Positions 16,566 to 25,236 of a stretch of DNA of 64,000 bases are shown here, one piece after another. Made by a program: the position numbers and the translations under genes. Below the pieces are notes generated by a model. It was not told the origin of the DNA and did not search any database. It saw only the letters and a list, made by a program, of their open reading frames with translations. Every line of letters begins with the position of its first letter. Position 1 is the first letter of the stretch. Origin of the DNA: Nocardia stercoris (GTDB lineage Bacteria > Actinomycetota > Actinomycetes > Mycobacteriales > Mycobacteriaceae); contig NZ_RFFH01000006.1 of assembly GCF_003696265.1 (NCBI RefSeq), forward strand, positions 283,159-347,158. Direction: 5' to 3'.

Positions 16566-17144
16566 TCACCAGGCGGGGAGGCGGCGGCGTCCGGCCAGCA
16601 CGTCGCGGACGAGATCGTCGTAGCCGTCGGCCAATTCGGCCAGATGGTGCCAAGCACCGTGCAGGACATCGTCGTTCGCGTCCATGGTCATCAGCGAGTG
16701 GTGGGCGCACACGGCGGCGCCGGCCAGCCGGTCGATCACCGAGCCGATGGTCTCGGTGTGCAGGGTGGCGCCGAGGCGGTGCTGTGGGACCGTGCGGATG
16801 ATCCAGTCGTCGACCGCCATCACCAATTCGGTACGGCGGCGCTCGATCTCGACGATGACAGCCGGGTTCTGCTCCGGCAGGCCGCCGCCGCGGCCGATCA
16901 GCCGGCGCTCGTGCAGCACCGCGAGATCACGGGCGAACCACAGCAGCGGGCCTCCGATGACCCGGTGCCCCCGGCACGCGCGCAACAGTAGGTCGGAACT
17001 CGGAAGCAACCCCGCGGTCAGGGATTGCACCGTCGTCGCGACCGGGGGCGCGCTGGGTAACGACACCACCACTGTCTGATAAGTCTCCGAACCCGCCACG
17101 TTGCCTCGCCGTTCATAGCTACAACCCTCGGTCAGGACGTTCAT
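16566..17144 (-). CDS. DUF4254-family protein
   Basis: 192 residues, mostly helical. The block LIGRGGGLPEQNPAVIVEIERRRTELVMAVDDW fits the DUF4254 family of actinobacteria (charged helix before a conserved DDW). Function unknown. The ATG at 17144 has AGAGG nine bases upstream. It is divergent from the GntR regulator (starts 103 bp apart), so that regulator may control it. The 75 bp to hen1 carry no obvious feature. Confidence 0.65.
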   Translation of the reverse strand: MNVLTEGCSYERRGNVAGSETYQTVVVSLPSAPPVATTVQSLTAGLLPSSDLLLRACRGHRVIGGPLLWFARDLAVLHERRLIGRGGGLPEQNPAVIVEIERRRTELVMAVDDWIIRTVPQHRLGATLHTETIGSVIDRLAGAAVCAHHSLMTMDANDDVLHGAWHHLAELADGYDDLVRDVLAGRRRLPAW

Positions 17145-17246
17145 TACAATAAACCTCTGAACGCGTGTGTCAAGCGTCACATGACCACCAAACCAACAGG
17201 TAACATCAAGTTCCTTGGTTCCTTGAAGACACAACCGAGGAGCGAG

Positions 17247-18086
17247 ATGCCCGACGGTCCCAGGTACCAGCGGATCGCAGACCTCCTCCGCGAGGAGATC
17301 CGTAGTGGCCGGTGGAAACCCGGCGACAAGCTACCCAGCCACAACGAGCTGGCGGCACAGAGACAGGTCTCCATCACCACCGCACGCAATGCGATCCAGG
17401 TGCTGGTGGCCGAAAACCTGCTGTACACAGCCACGTCCCGCGGGACCATCGTGCGAAGCCAGGAGGTGCTGGAATCCGTGGTCACCAACCACATCCGGCC
17501 CGACCGGCCGAAGTCGGCGCACGACATCTTCTCCGAGATCGCCCGCGCCGCGGGCCGCGAACCCGACAAGCAGTTCTCCGCCCGCATGGAACCCGCCAGC
17601 GCCGAGGTCGCGCACTGGCTGGGCATCGAGAAGGACGCCTGGGTGGTGTCGCGCACCGTTGTGCAGTACCTCGATCACGAACCGTGGTCGTGGGAGGTCA
17701 GCTTCTATCCCCGGGATCTGGCCGAGGCCACCGGAATCGACTCGCCACACGACATTCCGGAGGGCACCACCCGGCGACTCGCCGAGCGTGGCCATACCGA
17801 GACAGCCCATCGCGACACCGTGGTCTCCCGCCCCGCCCTGTCCGACGAGGCGGAGGTCCTCGGCGTCGCCGCCGGCACCATGCTGCTGGACCATCTGCGG
17901 ATCGGCGCCAACAGCGAACGCATCACCCGAGTCACCCGGCATCGCTCGGTCGCCGCGCGCAACCGGCTCGCCTACGAATTGGGCGACAGCGCCGGCACCG
18001 AGGTCATCCGCCGCACCCTGGGCACCGCACCCCCGCCCGGCAATTCGCATTCGTTCGGGCACTCGCTGGTACCCGGGTCGGCGTGA
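17247..18086 (+). CDS. GntR-family (HutC-type) transcriptional regulator
   Basis: 279 residues from an ATG with GAGGAG four bases upstream. The N-terminal winged helix (YQRIADLLREEIRSGRWKPG, LPSHNELAAQRQVSITTARN) is typical GntR. The C-terminal ~165 residues have the UTRA ligand-binding outline of the HutC subfamily (VVSRTVVQYLDHEPWSWEVSF). Divergent from the DUF4254 gene and overlapping the downstream acetyltransferase by GTGA. Effector unknown. Confidence 0.9.
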   Translation: MPDGPRYQRIADLLREEIRSGRWKPGDKLPSHNELAAQRQVSITTARNAIQVLVAENLLYTATSRGTIVRSQEVLESVVTNHIRPDRPKSAHDIFSEIARAAGREPDKQFSARMEPASAEVAHWLGIEKDAWVVSRTVVQYLDHEPWSWEVSFYPRDLAEATGIDSPHDIPEGTTRRLAERGHTETAHRDTVVSRPALSDEAEVLGVAAGTMLLDHLRIGANSERITRVTRHRSVAARNRLAYELGDSAGTEVIRRTLGTAPPPGNSHSFGHSLVPGSA

Positions 18087-18667
18087 GCACGACGATTCGC
18101 GCGGCCTATGCGAGCGACGTCGGCTTCATCTGCCGGCTGCGCCTGCAACGTACGAATTGGCTGGCGGCCCGTGGTTCCGACCAGTGGACCCGAGAGGGGC
18201 GCGGACTGCCCATCGAATCGTTCGCCCGCGCGGTCGGACGATCCATCGACGACGGCGAGACCTGGATCGCCGAGCTGAAGGGCGAACCGGCCGGCACCAT
18301 CACGGTGAATCACCGTGCCGACGAGGGACTCTGGTCGCCGGGCGAGATCGCCGACGCGGTGGTGGTGCACTTCATGATCGTCGATCTGCGGTTCGCCGGG
18401 AACCGGGTCGGCGCGGCACTGCTCGCGCACGCCGCCGCCATCGCCCGGGCCCGGCACCGGACCTGGGTGCGGCTCGACGCGTGGACCACCAACAGTGGCC
18501 TGCACGACTACTATCGCCGCGCCGGGTTCCGTCTCGCCCGCTTCGCCGGGCCGGAGGTCTCCGGGCCGTCCGGCGCCATGTTCGAACGCCGCTCCGACGC
18601 ATGGCTTTTCGATCAGGGTCCGCAGCTGCCCAGGTGGCGCCGGTCGGAACTACGGCTGCCGCGCTGA
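18083..18667 (+). CDS. GNAT-family N-acetyltransferase
   Basis: 194 residues starting at a GTG that overlaps the GntR stop. The acetyl-CoA-binding segment is FMIVDLRFAGNRVGAALLAH (motif A, R/Q-x-x-G-x-G/A variant), followed by YYRRAGFRLARF (motif B). Such enzymes acetylate amines of small molecules or proteins. Co-transcribed with the regulator, which suggests detoxification or signalling; the substrate cannot be told. Confidence 0.85.
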   Translation: MSTTIRAAYASDVGFICRLRLQRTNWLAARGSDQWTREGRGLPIESFARAVGRSIDDGETWIAELKGEPAGTITVNHRADEGLWSPGEIADAVVVHFMIVDLRFAGNRVGAALLAHAAAIARARHRTWVRLDAWTTNSGLHDYYRRAGFRLARFAGPEVSGPSGAMFERRSDAWLFDQGPQLPRWRRSELRLPR

Positions 18668-18745
18668 GCCGCGGCGCACGGTTCGGCACCGTCGGCGCAC
18701 CCCGGTGGGCTCCGTCCGCACGCGGCGGCCTGCGATGATGGGCCG

Positions 18746-19210
18746 ATGCGAATCCTGGTGCAGCGCGTCACGACCGCACAGGTGACCGTCGACGGGGAGG
18801 TGGTCGGGCGGATCGACCCGGCTGCCACCGGGGCGCCGCACGGGCTGCTGGCGCTCGTCGGCGTCACGCACAGCGATACCGAGGCGACCGCGAAGTTGTT
18901 GGCGGACAAGCTGTTCCATCTGCGGATCCTCGACGGCGAACGATCCGCCGATGAGCTGTCCGCACCGATTCTGGTGGTCAGCCAGTTCACGCTGTACGCC
19001 GACACCCGGAAGGGCCGGCGCCCCTCTTGGAACGCGGCCGCGCCGGGCGCGGCCGCCGAACCGCTCGTCGCCGTGGTCACCGCCCGGCTGCGGGAGCTGG
19101 GCGCCGAAGTCGCCACCGGGCGGTTCGGGGCGCACATGCAGATCGGGCTGGTGAACGACGGGCCGGTCACCGTCCTGCTGGAATCACCGGAGGCCGAGCC
19201 GCGCTCGTGA
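18746..19210 (+). CDS. dtd: D-aminoacyl-tRNA deacylase
   Basis: 154 residues. The two active-site signatures are present: SQFTLYADTRKGRRPSW and NDGPVTVLLES (the GP motif that gives chiral proofreading). DTD cleaves D-amino acids, and glycine from mischarged tRNAAla, in the cytosol. An eleven-residue insertion near residue 26 (PAATGAPHG) is common in actinobacteria. Stands alone; 78 bp after the acetyltransferase. Confidence 0.95.
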   Translation: MRILVQRVTTAQVTVDGEVVGRIDPAATGAPHGLLALVGVTHSDTEATAKLLADKLFHLRILDGERSADELSAPILVVSQFTLYADTRKGRRPSWNAAAPGAAAEPLVAVVTARLRELGAEVATGRFGAHMQIGLVNDGPVTVLLESPEAEPRS

Positions 19211-19282
19211 GGCGTGCGGACCTCGGTGCCGAGTAAGGGCTTGCGGCGCCCGATAGGGTGGGACCGAGACCTGGGGGTGCTT

Positions 19283-20008
19283 GTGACGGAACAACAGCCC
19301 GGCGGGACGCCGCCGGTGGACGACTGGTGGAACCAGCAGTCGTTCGGGGTGTCGGATCAGACGCCGAGTGCACCGGCCTATCAGCACACCGGGGCACCGA
19401 CCTATCGAGGTGGATTCGCCGGACCCGGCTATTCCCCTGCGGGAACGGTGATTCCACCGCTCCCGCCATCGCCTCCGACCACGCGCCGGAAGCTCCCCGT
19501 GGTGGCGGTCCTCGCGATACTCGCTGTGGTCCTGTTGGTTCCGGCTACCGGCGCCGCAGCGCTCTGGTGGTTCTCGTCGAAACCTGTTGACACAGGAGCT
19601 ATCTCGACCACTACATCTTCGGCGCCTTCCACCACCTCGGCGCGTCCCTCGACCTCGGTCGGTGCGGTCGCCCTGTCCGGCAAGTGGACCGGGTCCTACA
19701 CCTGCAGCCAGGGCCGGACCGCCCTGGAGCTGGACATCACCTCGGACGCCGCCGCGGATATCGAGGCCGTCTTCACCTTCGGCCCCACCGCCGACAATTC
19801 AGCTGTGCCGGCCGGCTCGTTCGCCATGCGAGGCACGCTGTCCGGGCAGACACTCTCCCTGACCGGAGATCACTGGATCCAGCGGCCGCCAGGATGGGTG
19901 ATGGTCGGACTGTCCGCGGCAGTGAACGGAACTCGGCCGCAGAGCATCTCCGGCAGCGTGGTGGCCGATGGATGCACCACCTTCTCGATCACCCGGGATC
20001 CGGTGTAG
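19283..20008 (+). CDS. Membrane-anchored protein with external beta-type domain
   Basis: 241 residues from a GTG (MTEQQPGGTPPVDDWWNQQS). A cytoplasmic Pro/Gly-rich tail (1-~72) is followed by one membrane helix (~75-98), a Ser/Thr-rich linker (~108-130) and an extracellular domain that starts GKWTGSYTCSQGRTALELDI and contains DHWIQRPPGWVMVGLSA and a second Cys (DGCTTFSI). The two cysteines probably form a disulphide. I know this W-x-G-x-Y-x-C domain from other bacteria as an unnamed, probably lipocalin-like domain. Function unknown. Confidence 0.65.
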   Translation: MTEQQPGGTPPVDDWWNQQSFGVSDQTPSAPAYQHTGAPTYRGGFAGPGYSPAGTVIPPLPPSPPTTRRKLPVVAVLAILAVVLLVPATGAAALWWFSSKPVDTGAISTTTSSAPSTTSARPSTSVGAVALSGKWTGSYTCSQGRTALELDITSDAAADIEAVFTFGPTADNSAVPAGSFAMRGTLSGQTLSLTGDHWIQRPPGWVMVGLSAAVNGTRPQSISGSVVADGCTTFSITRDPV

Positions 20009-20062
20009 TACAACGGAGTTCCGACGACTCCGGAAAGAGTTCCGGCCGTGTATGTTTCGCCC

Positions 20063-20827
20063 ATGACGTCTGAATCCCGGGCCACACATCCGTTTCCCCG
20101 CCGGTTCGGCAGGGTGCTGGTGGTCGCGGCGCATCCCGACGATGCGGAGTTCGGCTTCGGGGCCACCGTCGCCCGATTCGTGGACGAGGGCACCGACGTC
20201 ACCTACCTCGTGGTGAGTGACGGATCGCAGGGCGGAGAGGACCCGGCGGAACCGGCCGCGGATCTGACCGCCACCCGCTACGCCGAACAGCGAGACGCGG
20301 CAAAGGTTCTCGGCGTCACCGAGGTGTCCTTCCTCGGCTTCCCGGACGGCGCACTGACCGACGGTCCGGACCTGCGCAAGGCGCTGGCCCGCGAGATCCG
20401 CCGCTACCGCCCCGATCTCGTCCTCACCCACAATCCGCTGCGGTCACTGCAGTTCCCGATCGGGGCGTCGCACCCGGATCATCTCGCCGTCGGCGAAGCC
20501 ACCCTCAACGCGGTGTTCCCGTTCGCCCGCAACCCGCGGGCCTTCCCGGAGCTGCTGACCGAGGGTTTCGCCACCCACCGGGTCGCCGAGGTGTGGGTGC
20601 CCGGCTACGAGCACACCGACCTGCTGATCGATGTCGACCACACGGCCGAACGCAAGGTGGAGGCGGTCCTGGCACACCGCAGCCAGTTCCGCGAGTCCGC
20701 CGATCCGCGCGCGGACGTGGCCTGGGTCACCGAACGCATGCGCGGCTACGGGCGCACCCTGGGCTGCGAGTTCGCGGAGGGATTCAAGCGGATCGTGATC
20801 GAGCCGGTCAGCGACGACCCGGCCTGA
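20063..20827 (+). CDS. PIG-L family N-deacetylase
   Basis: 254 residues. The zinc/catalytic AHPDDAEFGFG (about 25-35) and the later SHPDHLAVGEA histidines define the PIG-L/LmbE family, which removes acetyl from GlcNAc-type groups (mycothiol MshB/Mca and others). The substrate here is unknown. It is convergent with, and overlaps by 20 bp, the MFS gene on the other strand. It could belong to the neighbouring biosynthetic locus, since PIG-L enzymes are common in such clusters, but it faces the other way. Confidence 0.85.
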   Translation: MTSESRATHPFPRRFGRVLVVAAHPDDAEFGFGATVARFVDEGTDVTYLVVSDGSQGGEDPAEPAADLTATRYAEQRDAAKVLGVTEVSFLGFPDGALTDGPDLRKALAREIRRYRPDLVLTHNPLRSLQFPIGASHPDHLAVGEATLNAVFPFARNPRAFPELLTEGFATHRVAEVWVPGYEHTDLLIDVDHTAERKVEAVLAHRSQFRESADPRADVAWVTERMRGYGRTLGCEFAEGFKRIVIEPVSDDPA

Positions 20828-22322
20828 CCAGGAACTGCACCACCACGAAGCCGGCCACCAGGGCGGCGGCGGGCAGGAACAGGCTGCTGCCCATGGCCTC
20901 GGCGAACGGGCCGCGCAGGAATTCCGGCAGCGGCCCGGCCGACTGTCCGGTTCCCGCACCGGATCCGGCCGGGAGCTGCGCGGCGAAGCGCTGGAACTGG
21001 TGCTCGACCTGGTGCTGCATGAACACCCCGACCGCGGCGCTACCCAGCACGCCGCCCACCTGCCGGGTCGCGTTGTAGACCCCGGAGCCGCCTCCGGCGA
21101 GGCCCAGCGGCAGATCCCGGTTGGCGGTGGCCGTCAGCGGGCCCCAGATGAAGGCGTTACCCGCGCCGACGAGGGCGATGGGCAGCAAGAGCACCAGCAC
21201 CGAATCCCGGTGCGAGGCGGCGCTACCGAGCCAGAACAGTGCCGCGGCGTTGACCGCGAACCCGAATCCGGTGACATAGCGCGGATGCATCTTGTCGATC
21301 AGGCTTCCGGCCACCGGCGCCAGCCCAGCCGCGCACAGGGCCAGCGGGATCAGCAGCATGGCCGAACGAATCGGGCTCAGCCCCAATGATTTCTGCGCGA
21401 ACAGCATGAGCGGGACGGCCATCCCGGTGAGGGAGAAACCCATACCCGCGACGGCCAGGCAGGACAGCGCGAAGTTGCGGTCGCCGAACAGTCCCAGGGG
21501 CATCAACGGATCCGCCATCCGCGACTCCCACCAGACGAACAGCGCCAGCACGACCAGTCCGCCGATAATCAACCCCCACACCGAGATCGGGAGTATCCCG
21601 AGTTCACCGATCCGGCCCCAGTCGTAGCGCTGTCCCTCCTGCAGACCGAAAACCACTGCGAGCAACCCGATCCCGCTCAACACGATGCCGGGCCAGTCGA
21701 TCCGGTGCCGATGCGTGGGCAGGTCCGGCACCAGCAGCACGGCGGCGACCAGGGCCGCCAGCCCGAACGGCACGTTCACGAAGAACACCCACTGCCAGCC
21801 CAGGCTGTCCACCAGGAGACCTCCCGCCAGCGGCCCGACCAGAATCGCGACGCCGCCGACCGCACCCCACAGCGCCATGGCCTTGCCGCGCTTGTCCGCC
21901 GGGAAGGTCCGCGTGATCACCGCCATCGTCTGCGGCGCCATCAGCGCCGCGCCCAGCCCCTGGACCACCCGAGCGGCGATCAGCATCTGCGCGGTGCCGG
22001 ACAGACCGCACCAGGCCGACGCGGCCGTGAACACCACCAGACCCGCCACATACAGCCGTTTCGGCCCGAACATGTCCCCGAGCCGCCCGGACAGCAGCAG
22101 CGGCACGACATAGGCCAGCAGATAACCGCTGGTGACCCAGACGACGGAGTTCAGGTCGGTCTTCAGATCCACCCAGATGGTGTCGGCGGCCACCGAGACG
22201 ATGGTGGAATCGACCAGGATCATGAAGATCCCGGCCACCAGCGCCCACAGCGCCGGCCAGGGCCGGTAGTCCGCCGACAGACCGGGCAGGGTTTCGGGCT
22301 CGTCAATTCCGTTGGACTGCAT
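20808..22322 (-). CDS. DHA2-type MFS drug/metabolite exporter
   Basis: 504 residues with 14 predicted membrane helices, the DHA2 (EmrB/QacA) type of proton-driven exporter. Signatures: LVDSTIVSVAADTIW in helix 1, GRLGDMFGPKRLYVAGLV (motif A) and the motif C-like GPLAGGLLVDSLGWQWVFFVN. The start at 22322 overlaps the SolA-like gene by 20 bp, so it is the last gene of a tightly packed set. Probably exports the product of the cluster or gives self-protection. Confidence 0.9.
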   Translation of the reverse strand: MQSNGIDEPETLPGLSADYRPWPALWALVAGIFMILVDSTIVSVAADTIWVDLKTDLNSVVWVTSGYLLAYVVPLLLSGRLGDMFGPKRLYVAGLVVFTAASAWCGLSGTAQMLIAARVVQGLGAALMAPQTMAVITRTFPADKRGKAMALWGAVGGVAILVGPLAGGLLVDSLGWQWVFFVNVPFGLAALVAAVLLVPDLPTHRHRIDWPGIVLSGIGLLAVVFGLQEGQRYDWGRIGELGILPISVWGLIIGGLVVLALFVWWESRMADPLMPLGLFGDRNFALSCLAVAGMGFSLTGMAVPLMLFAQKSLGLSPIRSAMLLIPLALCAAGLAPVAGSLIDKMHPRYVTGFGFAVNAAALFWLGSAASHRDSVLVLLLPIALVGAGNAFIWGPLTATANRDLPLGLAGGGSGVYNATRQVGGVLGSAAVGVFMQHQVEHQFQRFAAQLPAGSGAGTGQSAGPLPEFLRGPFAEAMGSSLFLPAAALVAGFVVVQFLVRPGRR

Positions 22323-23496
22323 CGGCGGACGCCATCCTCTCCGGTCCGAACGCGGAAATGTCCACGGTGGAACGACCTTCGGTCGCCAGCTGGGCCAATA
22401 CCTCTCCGATGCCGGGCGCGAACTTGAACCCGTGACCCGAACAGGCACTCGCGTAGACGACCCCGGGCAGTTCCCGGGACCGGCCGATGAGGAAACTCTC
22501 GTCCCGCGACATGGTGTAGACGCAGGACGTGCCGCGGCCGGTACTGCGCACGCCCGGCAGCAGCGGCCGGATCGTCTGCCACAGTTCGAGCCGTTCCGCG
22601 TCGGCGGGCGGGCGACGGCCGCTGTCGATGTCCATCGGCGACAGCTGGCGATTGTGGAAGCCGAGTTTCAGACCGCCGTCCACCATCTGCCACTTCGGCA
22701 GACCGTAGACGAGCGCGCCGTCGGTGTGCTCGTAGAGGAATACCGGGAACCGCCCGGGAAGATGGTCCCGCTCGACCGATTCCGCCACGTCGAATTCGTA
22801 GACCGGGATCCGCATCGGCGTGACCAGTGGCGCGATCTCGCCGGGCAGGAAGCGGCCGATCCAGCCGCCCACAGCCAGAACGACAGTGCCGCAACCGACT
22901 TCCCAGCCGGCCCCGCGAACCGTCAGCGCGCCACCCGACGCCGGTTCCAGCGCACGGACCGTGCGCCCGTAGACGATCTCGGCACCGGCGGCACCGGCCC
23001 GGGACAGATAGTTCAATCGCGCGTGGTCCGCGAACAGCATCAACGCGTCCGGCTCGTAGATCGCGACCGCGTCGTCGGCGACCCGGAACGCCGGAAACCG
23101 GGCCGTGATCTCACCGGCGTCGAGGTATTCGTGGTCGATTCCGCCGCGCACCGCGGTGTCGCGCGAACCCTGCACCAGTTTCGAGTCGGGGGAACCGACG
23201 AACAGGCCACCGGTCCGCACCGCGATGGTGTCGTGGGTCGCGCCGTCCAGCTCCATCCAGCCGGCGTAGGACCGCTCGAGCAGCGGAAGGTACTGTTCGC
23301 CTTCCCAATAGGCGCGCCGGAAGATCCGGGACTGGCCGTGCGAGGAGCCCAGCACGTTCAGCGGGCCGTGTGCCTCGACGCCGAGCACCTTCAGCCCGGT
23401 GCGGGCGAGGTGGTAGAGCGCCGAGGCGCCCATGATGCCCAGTCCGACGACCACGACGTCGTAGGTGGGCCCGACATCCGGATCCGTCGTTCCCAT
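22303..23496 (-). CDS. SolA-like FAD amine oxidase (sarcosine/N-methyltryptophan oxidase family)
   Basis: 397 residues. The N-terminal dinucleotide fold VVVVGLGIMGASALYHLAR (about 13-31) and SSHGQSRIFRRAYWEG fit the monomeric sarcosine oxidase/MTOX family. Near the C-terminus GTSCVYTMSRDESFLIGR and VVYASACSGHGFKFAPGIGE carry the cysteine (ACSGHGFK) that usually holds covalent FAD. These enzymes oxidise secondary amines or N-methyl amino acids to imines or aldehydes, giving H2O2. It lies two bases after the methyltransferase stop and next to an imine-reductase-like gene. Confidence 0.9.
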   Translation of the reverse strand: MGTTDPDVGPTYDVVVVGLGIMGASALYHLARTGLKVLGVEAHGPLNVLGSSHGQSRIFRRAYWEGEQYLPLLERSYAGWMELDGATHDTIAVRTGGLFVGSPDSKLVQGSRDTAVRGGIDHEYLDAGEITARFPAFRVADDAVAIYEPDALMLFADHARLNYLSRAGAAGAEIVYGRTVRALEPASGGALTVRGAGWEVGCGTVVLAVGGWIGRFLPGEIAPLVTPMRIPVYEFDVAESVERDHLPGRFPVFLYEHTDGALVYGLPKWQMVDGGLKLGFHNRQLSPMDIDSGRRPPADAERLELWQTIRPLLPGVRSTGRGTSCVYTMSRDESFLIGRSRELPGVVYASACSGHGFKFAPGIGEVLAQLATEGRSTVDISAFGPERMASADAVQRN

Positions 23497-23498
23497 GG

Positions 23499-24371
23499 TC
23501 AGCCGGCGGTCCGTTCGTGCGCCGCCACCCCGGCCAGGGGCGGCAGGCCGCCGGGCACCGGCAACGGGGTGACGCTCATCTCGGTGATCTCGTAGAACCA
23601 GTGGATGGTGTCGTCCCGGGTGACGTAGTGGGCCGCGTATTCCTCTCGGCCCCGCTCGAATTCGCGGACCAGCGAGGCCCGCGCCTCCTGCCATTCGTCG
23701 GTGTAGAACATCAGCGGGAACTCGAAGCGGTCCAGCAGCTGGGAGTGCAGCGCGGGCCCGTTGTTCGACCGATGTGCCGCCCGGGCCCGCCGGATGATGT
23801 CGGCGATCCCGACCAGCGAGTTGAGACCGACGATCGCGCGCCCGTTCTCGGCCAGGTGCTCGGGCAGGAGCTGCAGGAAGCGCAGCAGTACGCGGTCGCC
23901 GTAGAACATCGCGTCCAGGTTGAGGGAGCGGAACTTCTCCCCCAATTCGGTCTCGAGCAATCCGGGTGGCGCCCGCCATCCCGGCGGGTTGAACACGATG
24001 AGATCGTAAGGAGCGGAATCGGTTTCCTCTCCCGGAAACAGATCGCAATGCGTGAAGTCGACGATCGAATCACCGAAGTTCTCCGATTCGTTCTGCCGCG
24101 CCGTGGCTACCGCCGCCGCACAGATATCGGTGGCCGCGATCGAGGTCGCTCCCATCGACCGGAGCAGGAGTGCGATCACACCACTTCCGGTGCCGGCATC
24201 CAGAATGCGGCCGCCTAGTTCGTGTTCCCGCAGATGGCCGACCAGATGGTCACCGAGGGCGAGCCCGGCCCGGCTCACCCGGAAAGTTCCGGGCCGATCG
24301 TAGAGACGAAACTTGTGCCCGCCGCTGAATTCGACGTCGTAAGAATCTCCGGCGCAGACGTTTTCACTCAT
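23499..24371 (-). CDS. Class I SAM methyltransferase, PrmC/HemK-like
   Basis: 290 residues. Motif I is ILDAGTGSGVIALLL (about 60-74), and the catalytic motif is FNPPGWR, a variant of the NPPY motif of N5-glutamine and N6-adenine methyltransferases, which places substrate nitrogen at the active site. The C-terminal ~120 residues are not recognisable. I chose the ATG at 24371 for the GGGAG six bases upstream; it overlaps the previous gene by eight bases. In this context it may methylate the nitrogen of a small molecule rather than a release factor, which the PrmC-proper context would require. Confidence 0.75.
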   Translation of the reverse strand: MSENVCAGDSYDVEFSGGHKFRLYDRPGTFRVSRAGLALGDHLVGHLREHELGGRILDAGTGSGVIALLLRSMGATSIAATDICAAAVATARQNESENFGDSIVDFTHCDLFPGEETDSAPYDLIVFNPPGWRAPPGLLETELGEKFRSLNLDAMFYGDRVLLRFLQLLPEHLAENGRAIVGLNSLVGIADIIRRARAAHRSNNGPALHSQLLDRFEFPLMFYTDEWQEARASLVREFERGREEYAAHYVTRDDTIHWFYEITEMSVTPLPVPGGLPPLAGVAAHERTAG

Positions 24372-25236
24372 CCGCCGCTCCCGCGCCGGCACCGGAGCTC
24401 ATGGCGGAAGCGAGCTCCCGTGACCGCTGCGCGGACGCGGCGAGCGCGGTCATGACGGAGTTCTTGAGTTCGGCCGCGTCGAATGCCGCGATTCCGCGTT
24501 CGGTCGTCCCGTTCGGAGTCATCACCTCACGACACAGCTGCATCGGCGGCTTGTCGCTGTGCGCGATCAGGGTGGCGGTGCCGCCGAAGACCTGGACGGC
24601 CATTTCCCGGCCGGCTTCCGCGGTGAATCCCCGGTCGGCGGCGAACTGACAGAAGGCGTCCACGATATAGCTGACGAAGGCCGGGCCGCCACCGCAGAAC
24701 GCGGTGGCATCGTCGATCAATTCCTCGGAGTCGACGCGCAGCGCCTTGCCGATCGCCTTCAGCAACAGATCGGACTGCGCGACAGTGTTTTCCGCGACCG
24801 CCGGACCCGCGTAATACACCGACATACCCTGGAATACCTCGGACGGGGTATTGGGAATCGAGCGAACCACCTGCGTGGTGCCCAGAGCCTCGGCGATGGT
24901 GCCGGCGTTCAGTCCGGCCATCACAGAGAGCACCGGCGTCTCCGGCGCGAACTTGTGGCGCTGTGCCGCCGCGAAATCACCGAATACCTGTGGCGGCACG
25001 GCGATCACGACGAAATCGCCAGGAGCGATCTCCAATTCATCGGTCACGGCGATGCCGCCGAATTCGGTCAGCATTTCCCGGCGTTGCGGACTGGTCTCGA
25101 CGGCGACGATCGCGCAGTCCGGCGCGCTGCCCAGCAGTCCCCGGACGATCGCGAAACCCATGTGGCCGCAGCCGACCATGACGATGCGCGCGGGTAGTTC
25201 GGGGTCGGTGGTGCGGGTGGTGTCAGTGTGCGGCAC
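24364..25236 (-). CDS. Pyrroline-5-carboxylate reductase-like (ProC family)
   Basis: 290 residues. The N-terminal Rossmann motif VGCGHMGFAIVRGLL binds NAD(P)H. The C-terminal helical dimerisation domain has CGGGPAFVSYIVDAF and MTPNGTTERGIAAF; the usual ProC motif is VTSPGGTT, so the MTPNGTT here is divergent. It therefore belongs to the ProC superfamily but may act on an imine other than P5C. It lies inside an operon with an amine oxidase, methyltransferase and dioxygenase, and overlaps both neighbours (14 and 8 bases). The housekeeping proC would be elsewhere. Confidence 0.8.
   Translation of the reverse strand: MPHTDTTRTTDPELPARIVMVGCGHMGFAIVRGLLGSAPDCAIVAVETSPQRREMLTEFGGIAVTDELEIAPGDFVVIAVPPQVFGDFAAAQRHKFAPETPVLSVMAGLNAGTIAEALGTTQVVRSIPNTPSEVFQGMSVYYAGPAVAENTVAQSDLLLKAIGKALRVDSEELIDDATAFCGGGPAFVSYIVDAFCQFAADRGFTAEAGREMAVQVFGGTATLIAHSDKPPMQLCREVMTPNGTTERGIAAFDAAELKNSVMTALAASAQRSRELASAMSSGAGAGAADE

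Noticed and set aside
23497..24048. N-terminal extension of the SolA-like frame to 24048
   Set aside because: The extension is Arg-rich shadow of the methyltransferase gene; the family start with its dinucleotide fold begins at 23496.
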